DNA of 64,000 nt from Stieleria maiorica (GTDB lineage Bacteria > Planctomycetota > Planctomycetia > Pirellulales > Pirellulaceae). Location of the stretch: the NCBI RefSeq assembly GCF_008035925.1, contig NZ_CP036264.1, positions 8,036,343 through 8,100,342 on the forward strand. Direction: 5' to 3'. Under the pieces are notes generated by a model, which had not been told where the DNA came from, ran no database searches, and was given only the letters and a program-made list of their open reading frames with translations. The stretch's first letter is position 1. The number at the start of each line of letters is the position of its first letter. A program made the translations under genes and the position numbers. Positions 58,501-64,000 of this stretch are shown here, one piece after another.

Positions 58501-61500
58501 AACTGATGAAGGTGACTGCGGACCTGGGTGGCGGGGTCTATCAAGTCGATCGAGGTGTCAAGCTGACCACCGCGTCGGCGCACGACGCGGGTGAGTTTGC
58601 GACCCTGCCCCTGAAGGACTCTGGGTTCCAAACCCAGACGGACGTCTCGCAGCTTTCCAACTCTGTCGATCAGGTTGTCACCCGGTTTGCAGTCCAAAGC
58701 CCGAGCTTTCCGGTCAACTCACGGATCCGGGTCAACAACGAGATCATGAAGGTTGTCGGCGTCGACCACGACAATCAGATGATCGATGTGGTTCGCGGTG
58801 TCCGATACAGCCCGATCGAGAGTCACCAGGCGTTGGATTCGATCGAACGCATTGACGATCGTGGCAACTACTGGCGCGATGAACGCTTCGTCACGCAACT
58901 CCATACGGCGGTCGCCGCCGATGCGACCGAGATCGTCGTCGGCCAGACCGAGACGTTTGGCGTTCCGTTGTTAAAAATCAACGACGAACTGATGGAGGTG
59001 TTGCAGGTCACCGATCACGGTAATGGGACGCAAACCTTCACGGTACTGAGAGGTGTCGAGGGAACTGTCGCACAGACGCACGGTGTCGCGAATATCGTCG
59101 AGGGCTGGAACAGCAGCGTCCGATTGCCCAATCACGACGTCGACCAGACCGTTCGATTTCGATCGACGTTGTTGCATGACGTGGATGCCAGCGCGACGCA
59201 AATCGCCTTTGTCGATGACGATGGAACGGCGGGGATTGCAGACGCGATCATTCAAATCGGCAATGAAGTCCTCAAGCTCACCGGCGAGACGGTGGATCAA
59301 AACGGGATTCTGTACCGCACCGTGGTCCGCGGATTCGAGGGGACGGAGGCCGTTTCGCATGCCGAAGGCACCGATGTATTCGACCTGAACGACGAAGTGG
59401 GCTGGCGGACGGTCGAGTACGAGCAAATTGTGGAAGTCGCAACCCGCCTCCGAGCGGATCTTGATTTGATCACCACCTCGATCATCGTCGACGCGACTCA
59501 AGGGCATCCCGGACAATTCGTGCGAATCGGCCAGGAGCAGCTCAAAGTCGTCAGTATTACTGATAACGGCGACGGCACCCATACCTACGATGTCATTCGC
59601 GGCGTCAACGACACCGCCCCGGAAAGTCATGCCGCATCGGCGCAGGTCGTGATGATGAATCGGATCGTCTACGATCCGGAATTCGATCGCGAGTGGATTC
59701 GAGTTTTTGATTCGATCGAGCTGGAACATTCGCTCGTTTTCGTGCAGATGTCGGCCGACCCGAATGCCATCGGTGACGAGTTTGTGGCCGATGCCATGCG
59801 GCTGCAACAGCTCGACGTCTCTGAAACCTTGATGCCGAAAGCCCCCCGAGCAGCCTACGATCTCTATGGCGGTAGCGCACAGGATACGGGGTCCGAAGGC
59901 GATCCCGATGTTTCGTCCCCCAGCGACGATTCGGGAACCGGTTCGCAATCGACGGACGTGCCGCTGAATGAAGCAGAGCGTCTGAGGTCTCCGTATTTCC
60001 AGTTTCTGCCCCACCTGGAACCCTGTGCCACGCAGTCACATGCGGTCAGCGTGGTTTCGAGTGGTCAGTGGACCGATTGGACCTTCCCCGACCTTGCCCG
60101 TGACGACTACTTCGTGTTGACCACCTGGGACGGTACCGATGACGGTGAGGTCTCCGTCTATGATCCGATCACCGGCGAGTATCTTTCCACCACGCCCGGA
60201 CCCGACGGCGTTTCGTTCAATCTGAATGATGCCTGGCTGGAACTGTATCGCACGTGGGACCCCGATGACATCACGCTGCCCAGCGCCGGGACCGGTTGGT
60301 ACCTGTTTTCCGAAGTCCAGGTGCGGAACGGCGAGCTTCGCGTTCGCGCCAACTCGCCCGGCGTGCCGATCGGCGGCGATCTCCGCGAACAGGTTTGCGT
60401 GATCACCGAGGACCAATACAAAAACCTGTTCCGAGGCATCACGCGGGCCGCGGCGGAAGAGTTCGGGTATGCGGAGTCGCTGCGAACCGAGCAGACACGC
60501 TTTATCTCCGACGACCAAGTTGCCGGACTGGGTGATGTGTCGTTCTCGATCGACGGATCTGACGCGACGGTCCAGCCGGGCGGTTTCGCCGGCTCGCACG
60601 TGATCCTGGGCGACCAGACATCGGCAACTTGGACGTTCAGCGATCTCGCCCCGGGCACGTATTTCATCGCATCGAGTTCGATCCCTTACCTCGGGCAACC
60701 GACGCTACCGTTTACCGCCACGACCACTGGCGGCGCGGTCCTGGCACAGGGGACACTCAACTTCAGCGTTGACGGCCAGGGAGAACGACAGATTGATCGC
60801 AGCGGCGGCAACTCGGACAACCAAGGGCGCGATCTCGTCTTCTTGGAAGAATTTGTCGATGTGCGCGGACCACACGACCCCGAATCACCGACCTGGAACG
60901 ATTTCACTCAACCGCCTCCAGATGACGCCCTCTCGCAGTTTTGGGTGGTGCTCGATACCGTCACGATCAGCGGCAGTGAACTCTCGGTGACGATCAATGG
61001 CAACGTCAATGGCATCGCCGCCGATGCGATCCGTCTCGAGCGAATCGATACCGGCGGTGCGGGGTTGTCGTCGCTGACCTATCTGCGCGACGACGTCGTG
61101 GGCCAACGCCCCGGCGAGGGAGCGCCGCTCATCGATGAGGGAATTGATCAGCTGTTCAAGGGGATCGACTCGGAGTTGTACGCGCCGATTTCGGACGACT
61201 ATGACGATGTCTATCTGGCCGTCAGTGAACCGGAGCGGTTCATCCACAGCGAAGCCAACCTGCTGGCGCCGCCCTTTCCGTACGAGATCCAGGTTCGCTC
61301 GGAAACGATGCGTGTGCTCGGTTACGACAAATGGACGATGAAGCTGATCGTCGAACGAGGCGTGCTGGGGACAAAGGCCACCTGGCACGAAATCGGCACC
61401 AACGTCTTGCAGGGATTTGCCGGGACATCAACCACACTGCTTGAGCCGCTGTCGGCCGGCGATGATTCCTTCTTGGTCAAGGCGATTCATGGTCTGCCCG

Positions 61501-64000
61501 AAGTCCGACAGTTTGATATTCACATCGGTGCCGAGGAGATGACGGTCACGCGAGTCACCGACAACTTCGACGGAACGTTCACCTTTGAAGTCCGGCGAGC
61601 GGAACATGGGACCCCGGAGGAGCCCCTGTTGTTGAAGGATTCCAAGGTGCTGGTGCTGGCTGACAAGCTGGGCGGCAACCGCATGGTCGATGGCGACGAT
61701 CAGGGAAGCCGCAGCATCGACTTTGGCGCGGTCGAGCCGATTTACATTCGCGTCGATTCACAAGAAGACAGTCTGGATCTTCACCCCGGTGACGGGTACG
61801 TGACGACAACCAGCGGCAACAAGTCGTTGCGCGCCGCGATCATGGAAGCCAATGCCTTGGGTGGCAGCGCGACGATTTACCTGGGGGCCGGAAGCTATGG
61901 CATCTCCCTGGCGGGAGTCGACCAGGGCATCGGCGAGGAAGTGGGTGACCTGGACATCACCGGAACGATTTCGATCATCGGTCCAAGTTCGGGCTTGGCA
62001 GTGATCGATGGCCATCAACTCGATCGCGTCTTCGATGTCCACCCCGGCGCCACATTGCAACTGATCAATGTGTTAATTCGAGGCGGCGATACGGCCGATG
62101 TGGGAGGCGGGGTCCGCGTCGTCGATGGGACGTTGATCACAATCGATAGTGCGATTCGCACAAGCCAGGCCGTCCTGGGGGCTGGGATTTACGCCCAGAA
62201 CAGCACCATCTCGATCGCGCGTTCGGAGTTCTCCGGGAATCACGCCTCCGCCGACGGCGGAGCGATGGCGACCTACGAAAGCAAGATCGAGATCGCCAAT
62301 TCGACAATCTCCGGCAATACAGCGGACAACGCTGCCGGGGCGATCTACTTCGATGCGTCCTCGGTCGCCACGATCTCATCGAGCACGATCGTCCAGAACA
62401 GCGCTGGGGATGTGGGCGGGGTGATCGCCGACAGCATGGTCGACATCGAACTGACGATCATCGCCGACAACCAGCACGCCGGCAGCGGATCGCCCGACGT
62501 GCGCGGACGATTCGAATCGGCCGGAAACAATCTCGTGGGAATCAACCAAACAGCGACGACACAACTCTACGAAGCCGAGAACGACTTGTTCGCTGTTGAT
62601 CACACGATCACCGTGACCGATCCGTTCGGGTTGCCGGAGACGCCCTTCAAAATTCTGGTTGACGGTCTCGAATTCCTGGTCGACAAGGTCACGGCCAACA
62701 CCCTCTATCTGGACCAGGACTTCGCCAATTCATCCTCCTGGAACCCGCAAGTCGGGGCGGAGATTCGATACGACCATTTCTGGGGTGAAGGCGATCTGGT
62801 CGGGTCGGTTGTCTCGCCGCTCGAACCGGGACTCGCGCCGCTGGCCAACAACGGTGGGGCCACGCAGTCACACCTGCCGCTGGTCGGCAGCCCCGTCGTC
62901 GATGTGGGGCCCAGGCCAGAAGGCTCGATCGAGCGATTCGATCAGAGACGTTCGGATCGTTTCGTCGATACCACACGCGACGGATTGATGAAACGCGATA
63001 TCGGTGCGATCGAACTGTACCGCTGGCTGAACATCGGTCCCGAGTCAGACGCGCTGGCCGTGGAAACCGATGAAGGCTCGACGCAAACATTCACGTTTGC
63101 GGTGACCCGCGGAGAGGTCGGCGAGGCGTTGACGGTCGATTATGTGGTCAAGGGGCATGGCTATTACCCCGCGACGGCTTCCGATTTTGTCGGCGGTGCG
63201 TTCCCCTCCGGCACCGTAGAATTTGCGCCCGGTGAGGCGTACAAGATCGTGCAAGTGCACGTGCAGGGCGACGACATCGTTGAAGCGGAACAGGGATTCG
63301 GCGTCTACTTGCGCAATGCGTCGCTGTTATCCAGTTACAAACATGATGTCGCTTATGTGACCATCGCCAACGACGATTCGGCCGAGCTGCTCACGCCCGG
63401 GGAGAGCGAGGTCTGGGAAGACGACGGCGATGACAATGATCCGAATACCTTTCCGGACATGACGGAATTGGTGGCCACGTTCGAATTGAGCCATGCAGTC
63501 GAAAACGGTTTCACAACGCCGCTCGACATCTACGTCTATGATCTGCTTGACACTCTTGTGATGCCATTCGAAGTGAGTCTGGTCGAACAGAATCTGGTCG
63601 ACCAGTTCGGAAATCTTTACGACCACTACGAAGCTGTCTTTTCGTTCGCCGGATTCAAGGGCGAAACGAAGGAACTGACGTTTGCAACCGCCGTCGACCA
63701 GTCGGAAGGGTTTGGCATGCGAATTCACATCGAGACGCGATCGATCGTGGCCACCAGCCCCGCTCAGCGTCGCGCCGTGGGAACAACATGGTGGGACGGC
63801 ATCATTCTGGAAGAAGAAGGAATTCCGGCGGACTGGAGCAATCACCTCAACAGTGGTGACGGCACGGGCAATGGCACCGGCGACGGCACCGGCGACGGCA
63901 CCGGCGAAGGCGGCGGTGGCGACGACCTCTACGGGGACGGCGACGGAGGAGGGGACGGAAACGGCGACCTGTACGGCGACGGAGGAGGTGATGGATACGG
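49554..64000 (+). CDS. giant modular LEPR-XLL surface protein (3' end outside window)
   Basis: One frame is open from 49554 to the right edge: at least 4815 residues, with no stop. GTG 49554 has AGAGG 11 nt upstream; ATG 49491 (21 more residues) lacks one. The N-terminus has a basic stretch and the LEPR-XLL-like motif LLSESLEQRQLLAADG. Modules by position: three PPC domains and Calx-beta domains (49740-52720); a VCBS/cadherin-like domain (52735-53020); beta-helix with choice-of-anchor-Q ending (53060-54090, DNGGVAPTHMLLPGSPAIDA); further beta-helix (54150-57070); a Gly/Asp linker (57120-57200); RG-V-x-GT repeats (57880-59670, 61225-61660); a second anchor-Q beta-helix (61740-63020); Calx-beta (63040-63375); a Gly/Asp-rich tract (63840-64000). 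Probably an exported, Ca-binding adhesin or cell-wall protein. No catalytic motif was seen. Confidence 0.92.
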   Translation, partial: MTQKKNTWRLRLLCRKRDKRRAVDQHRRKLLSESLEQRQLLAADGPGDDLASAQVITLQANTLVETDATLGDGDYGSADVDLFKVDLTAGQSVNVDVDAYYFDDGTGNFSFNSYLRVFDSFGTELASNDDMLSSNDYQGFSYDSYLTFTPSATGSYYIGVTANGNTSYDPTIQGSGYYSGTGAYKLQLTAQAAPEPSVGVGDVVISEDGGFVVFDVTLSEAVAAAVTLDYTTVDGTATAPGDYTTVSGSLTFAAGEVSKTVSVPIANDAMEEPDETFDLVISNVVGVTVNDSTGTATIANDDLPPGDPPGDRLQDALAVSLPPDTLVETDATLGDGNYGSADVDLFKVDLTAGQTVNVDVDAYYFDDGTGNFSFNSYLRVFDSSGTELASNDDMLSSNDYQGFSYDSYLTFTPSATGSYYIGVTANGNTSYDPTIQGSGYYSGTGAYKLQLTAQAAPGPSISVGDVVISEDGGNAVFDVTLSEAASAAVTLDYTTVDGTATAPGDYTTVSGSLTFAAGEVSKTVSVPIANDAMEEPDETFDLVISNVVGVAVNDSTGTATIANDDLPPGDPPGDRLQDALAVSLPPDTLVKTDATLGDGNYGSADVDLFKIDLTAGQTVNVDVDAYYFDDGTGNFSFNSYLRVFDSSGTELASNDDMLSSNDYQGFSYDSYLTFTPSATGSYYIGVTANGNTSYDPTIQGAGTSSGTGNYRLQLLAESPAIPTIDVSDVSIVESSGLISFQITLSASSASPVTVDYATADGSAVAPDDYSTQTGTLTFSPGQTSKLVNVSVGDDNVVEGDESFTFSLSNPSGGTVGNGSAVGTIQNDDFSTIPQLSVNDVSVNEAGTTATFTVSLDISDAGPITVDYGTSDGSASAGADYAAATGTLTFPAGTTSRTFDVSITDDSDIENEESFHVTLSNVTGNAQLLDQTGVGVIVDNDVPPIFVVVSDPSASERFASQESDRGQFRIVLSEAFNTEAVVTYTLAGTATPGIDYESLTGTAIIPAGRRETVIDIDVIYDGVSEADETVTITLDQISLEGIPIGANNSATIIIANQDRPNQAPRAEANYFSIYRDQPLVVSADGYLENDSDHEGDPLSSQLVSKPRYGTLTDAGDGSFHYQPYPGFFGVDSFRYRAFDGRDYSHPATVDIEVIESEPTVLDLEEKLTPIVVNAYGESTDPNAMTLRNAIALANANGPSKDIIEFALAVENPQVRLSNGEITIASDLEIRGGDFPVEVWTDDESRLFKIEAGFSVAISDLVIAHREAPSGQIPILQGDDGAGILNRGDLTLERVHLTEHHTTTGLGGALFNDNGASLTLTQSTLSDSSASMGGGLYNADGGSVIVNTSTVSSNAAGSWGGGVYNAGDAEIIASTIAYNTANTAANLAAVSLASLSNTILVSDPCFADVEQSTIESNGGNLVGVVKTSTGFDAALEDQIGSAAAPLDAKLSELQDNGGVAPTHMLLPGSPAIDAGTDIHHFVDQRGAERTLDGLEHDALGDSVARVDIGAVEFGTFFVEPLEDNTGWSLDAGDMTDLGDGRVDVDLQTPGDQITLRAAIQELNALAGHANDFGSIQGVFEGAILFDHVASPTWYQIKKEGNQEDSAATGDLDIYGDVSIRGSMNRSGQSSIIVNGPWDGTTVTAFSDEIGQYIVPHRLDRLFHLHPGSRVDFEDIELRRGSAVFEDGTGSGGAVLNQEADLYVRNSKIAGSYAQYGAGVYTVGGTSHLDRDTILSGNLGANGAAAYLDSGELTVSDSDVVYNLMTRRGGGFYVKDGDLLIHEKTLITGQGTDRAFGENLPNGHAGGDLMAEGVALYVEGGEVRFDDSSVYKNDYDTDSYEAELLQGLLAGYADSLYSTTSEILIEPSGSFKSQDSYFGESNSFVMGSRFTSIVSSGNVEVNRGLFDGTTKVITNYRTGKALIENSHITGNRGWAADALIVDWAYLAEDAPSGHTYETAPITDAHVHNYGGELTFLNTVVDGGSVDAGGFFAIVNRGHDGVMNIIDSTIANVMSHDAPTIYNRDSELNLLNSTIHTTSNEIEYRWIGAVQHFGHGEYLASTDPLVARLAVEASPGQVDGQGNPYLELVDAGPFFGRQLPMDVFIRGEPVTITGVDFQANTVTVDSIPRVLFAGSTLQQAIVIESDRVGVEDETKLVDVGRLSLSQEVGEDDRTLYLHDTIELTVFDLPMEVVINDERMTIIDVNHTNRSIDVDRVFPVRHEAESAVVVHNEFATQMVIDNLDQILQHELPMDVYVAVYDRANVAYRADGYGPNRGHDALEPDYVLTEDYRLLHSEAQVGNTHLIHANVRAAEVMTITAIDPLTGVADIQRGRQGTVPIRFDQAAHIWGIPGALTISGTTFSGNAMGDHLFTGTDRVYSGSYAHPDEHDRTQSIIRTEVAEFAPPTVIENSTIAGSETWGPFASIWTDRTSLYTGAQPRRYDTYHLVVHGDDRSIDLDDRFADEVRSLTLENNVLADSKFRLSEQELAHLLELEDGQLHLNFIESKAHEIGYSPDVDPDYRPQAVDIDIPGGDAGETDGVDDGEPGGGGGGDTGGDSNAHNTLLADGQVDTLQASPFRLVDDLPRLDLVISDNESQTHFSSTGTPEGIFEFHADAFGRDRLVFDANDPASLAQWRFDNLHPAPEQLASDYAVLASFVGGIETSFHARVIVDQAYNRRVYQHLDGPDWRDRYPDVGVPFVETRWIQWDGPDAQGNSLITVDKAVLPPDKYIQISASIYEVLSVVDNQDATETYQVTPADPASVDLPDLFYGQLQSNSVLHLERVPPVEVELPLLADVDASATSILVRESNVLPDRIVRIEHEVLEVVGVTDLGDRTHRYDVVRGVDGTMAVSHTTDQEVVLVNRLLPMEFETRLQQGIDASTNVLVVNETRLHPGEVIRIGEEEMIVAGIIDRDSGNHTYQVVRGVNFTTPVSHSTGAILTSLQGKLPRSINRGSWQLDTAVDHQATVVYLGGASAAVTGQYLRIGDELMKVTADLGGGVYQVDRGVKLTTASAHDAGEFATLPLKDSGFQTQTDVSQLSNSVDQVVTRFAVQSPSFPVNSRIRVNNEIMKVVGVDHDNQMIDVVRGVRYSPIESHQALDSIERIDDRGNYWRDERFVTQLHTAVAADATEIVVGQTETFGVPLLKINDELMEVLQVTDHGNGTQTFTVLRGVEGTVAQTHGVANIVEGWNSSVRLPNHDVDQTVRFRSTLLHDVDASATQIAFVDDDGTAGIADAIIQIGNEVLKLTGETVDQNGILYRTVVRGFEGTEAVSHAEGTDVFDLNDEVGWRTVEYEQIVEVATRLRADLDLITTSIIVDATQGHPGQFVRIGQEQLKVVSITDNGDGTHTYDVIRGVNDTAPESHAASAQVVMMNRIVYDPEFDREWIRVFDSIELEHSLVFVQMSADPNAIGDEFVADAMRLQQLDVSETLMPKAPRAAYDLYGGSAQDTGSEGDPDVSSPSDDSGTGSQSTDVPLNEAERLRSPYFQFLPHLEPCATQSHAVSVVSSGQWTDWTFPDLARDDYFVLTTWDGTDDGEVSVYDPITGEYLSTTPGPDGVSFNLNDAWLELYRTWDPDDITLPSAGTGWYLFSEVQVRNGELRVRANSPGVPIGGDLREQVCVITEDQYKNLFRGITRAAAEEFGYAESLRTEQTRFISDDQVAGLGDVSFSIDGSDATVQPGGFAGSHVILGDQTSATWTFSDLAPGTYFIASSSIPYLGQPTLPFTATTTGGAVLAQGTLNFSVDGQGERQIDRSGGNSDNQGRDLVFLEEFVDVRGPHDPESPTWNDFTQPPPDDALSQFWVVLDTVTISGSELSVTINGNVNGIAADAIRLERIDTGGAGLSSLTYLRDDVVGQRPGEGAPLIDEGIDQLFKGIDSELYAPISDDYDDVYLAVSEPERFIHSEANLLAPPFPYEIQVRSETMRVLGYDKWTMKLIVERGVLGTKATWHEIGTNVLQGFAGTSTTLLEPLSAGDDSFLVKAIHGLPEVRQFDIHIGAEEMTVTRVTDNFDGTFTFEVRRAEHGTPEEPLLLKDSKVLVLADKLGGNRMVDGDDQGSRSIDFGAVEPIYIRVDSQEDSLDLHPGDGYVTTTSGNKSLRAAIMEANALGGSATIYLGAGSYGISLAGVDQGIGEEVGDLDITGTISIIGPSSGLAVIDGHQLDRVFDVHPGATLQLINVLIRGGDTADVGGGVRVVDGTLITIDSAIRTSQAVLGAGIYAQNSTISIARSEFSGNHASADGGAMATYESKIEIANSTISGNTADNAAGAIYFDASSVATISSSTIVQNSAGDVGGVIADSMVDIELTIIADNQHAGSGSPDVRGRFESAGNNLVGINQTATTQLYEAENDLFAVDHTITVTDPFGLPETPFKILVDGLEFLVDKVTANTLYLDQDFANSSSWNPQVGAEIRYDHFWGEGDLVGSVVSPLEPGLAPLANNGGATQSHLPLVGSPVVDVGPRPEGSIERFDQRRSDRFVDTTRDGLMKRDIGAIELYRWLNIGPESDALAVETDEGSTQTFTFAVTRGEVGEALTVDYVVKGHGYYPATASDFVGGAFPSGTVEFAPGEAYKIVQVHVQGDDIVEAEQGFGVYLRNASLLSSYKHDVAYVTIANDDSAELLTPGESEVWEDDGDDNDPNTFPDMTELVATFELSHAVENGFTTPLDIYVYDLLDTLVMPFEVSLVEQNLVDQFGNLYDHYEAVFSFAGFKGETKELTFATAVDQSEGFGMRIHIETRSIVATSPAQRRAVGTTWWDGIILEEEGIPADWSNHLNSGDGTGNGTGDGTGDGTGEGGGGDDLYGDGDGGGDGNGDLYGDGGGDGY
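49743..51655. repeat. 789-bp coding repeat, two full copies and a partial third
   Basis: Starting at the segment encoding ETDATLGDG, copies begin at 49743, 50532 and 51321, an exact period of 789 bp (263 codons). Each full copy encodes one PPC domain, one Calx-beta domain and a DDLPPGDPPGDRLQDALAVS-type linker. Copy 3 matches only to about 51655, in its PPC domain, then diverges. Copies 1 and 2 differ by scattered single bases, so the duplication is recent or kept alike by recombination. Confidence 0.93.
57880..59670. repeat. diverged protein repeats with RG-V-x-GT-x(4)-H core, seven units
   Basis: Seven units of about 60-75 residues lie at about 57929, 58165, 58425, 58670, 58912, 59178 and 59458. 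Each has I-x-IG-x-E-x-M/L-x-V, a short turn often DxGDGTHTY, then V-x-RGV-x-GT, and a His four to six residues later (for example YQVVRGVNFTTPVSHSTGA and TVLRGVEGTVAQTHGVANIV). Two more lie at about 61225 and 61461, and weaker relatives at about 55810-56570. I know no name for this repeat. Confidence 0.8.

Overview
The window looks like chromosomal DNA of a Planctomycete, most likely a Pirellulaceae member of the Rhodopirellula/Stieleria type. The inference rests on gene content: a PSCyt1/DUF1549/DUF1553 protein next to a DUF1501 protein, a PVC-type haem-binding dehydrogenase-like protein, a DUF1559 pseudopilin-like protein, two surface proteins with LEPR-XLL-like N-termini, long GC-rich genes and many palindromic intergenic repeats. 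No rRNA, tRNA, CRISPR array, phage or transposase gene was recognised.

Layout. 0-2.5 kb: short tandem repeats, a CmoB-type tRNA methyltransferase and a Gfo/Idh/MocA oxidoreductase (both minus). 2.9-6.2 kb: mfd (plus). 6.3-9.8 kb: a duplicated 161-bp palindromic element, two small genes (one unknown, one with two CBS domains) and a membrane-anchored coiled-coil protein. 10.3-14.4 kb: a TolC-like outer-membrane lipoprotein convergent with a NifS-like enzyme that lacks the catalytic cysteine. 14.5-19.0 kb: a DUF1559 gene bracketed by two copies of a large palindromic element whose 96-bp core is flipped between copies, then a mannose-6-phosphate isomerase and a TatC with a long first loop. 19.1-28.0 kb: an RTX/low-complexity LEPR-XLL protein, a Tat-exported DUF1501 protein and a 1.7k-residue WD40/PSCyt1/DUF1549/DUF1553 protein. 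28.7-32.0 kb: a PhyH-type dioxygenase and a HerA-like ATPase.

32.3-36.15 kb: a tight four-gene plus-strand operon with two divergent purine nucleoside phosphorylases (ATGA overlap), a GXGXG-domain protein and a protein that weakly resembles the FMN barrel of glutamate synthase. The first PNP has Asp where human PNP has its base-selecting Asn243. 36.4-46.4 kb: a secreted Glu/Arg/His repeat protein, an alpha/beta hydrolase, a lactonase-type propeller, a PVC cytochrome/HEAT protein and a long coiled-coil protein. 46.5-49.0 kb: a TPR-sulfotransferase.

From 49554 to the right edge a single plus-strand reading frame stays open for 4815 codons and leaves the window. It encodes a giant modular surface protein: LEPR-XLL-like N-terminus, three nearly identical 789-bp PPC modules alternating with Calx-beta domains, parallel beta-helix/choice-of-anchor-Q regions, at least nine copies of an apparently unnamed repeat with an RG-V-x-GT-x(4)-H core, a further Calx-beta domain and a Gly/Asp-rich stretch. 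This gene and the PNP/GXGXG operon are the strongest candidates for undescribed biology here.
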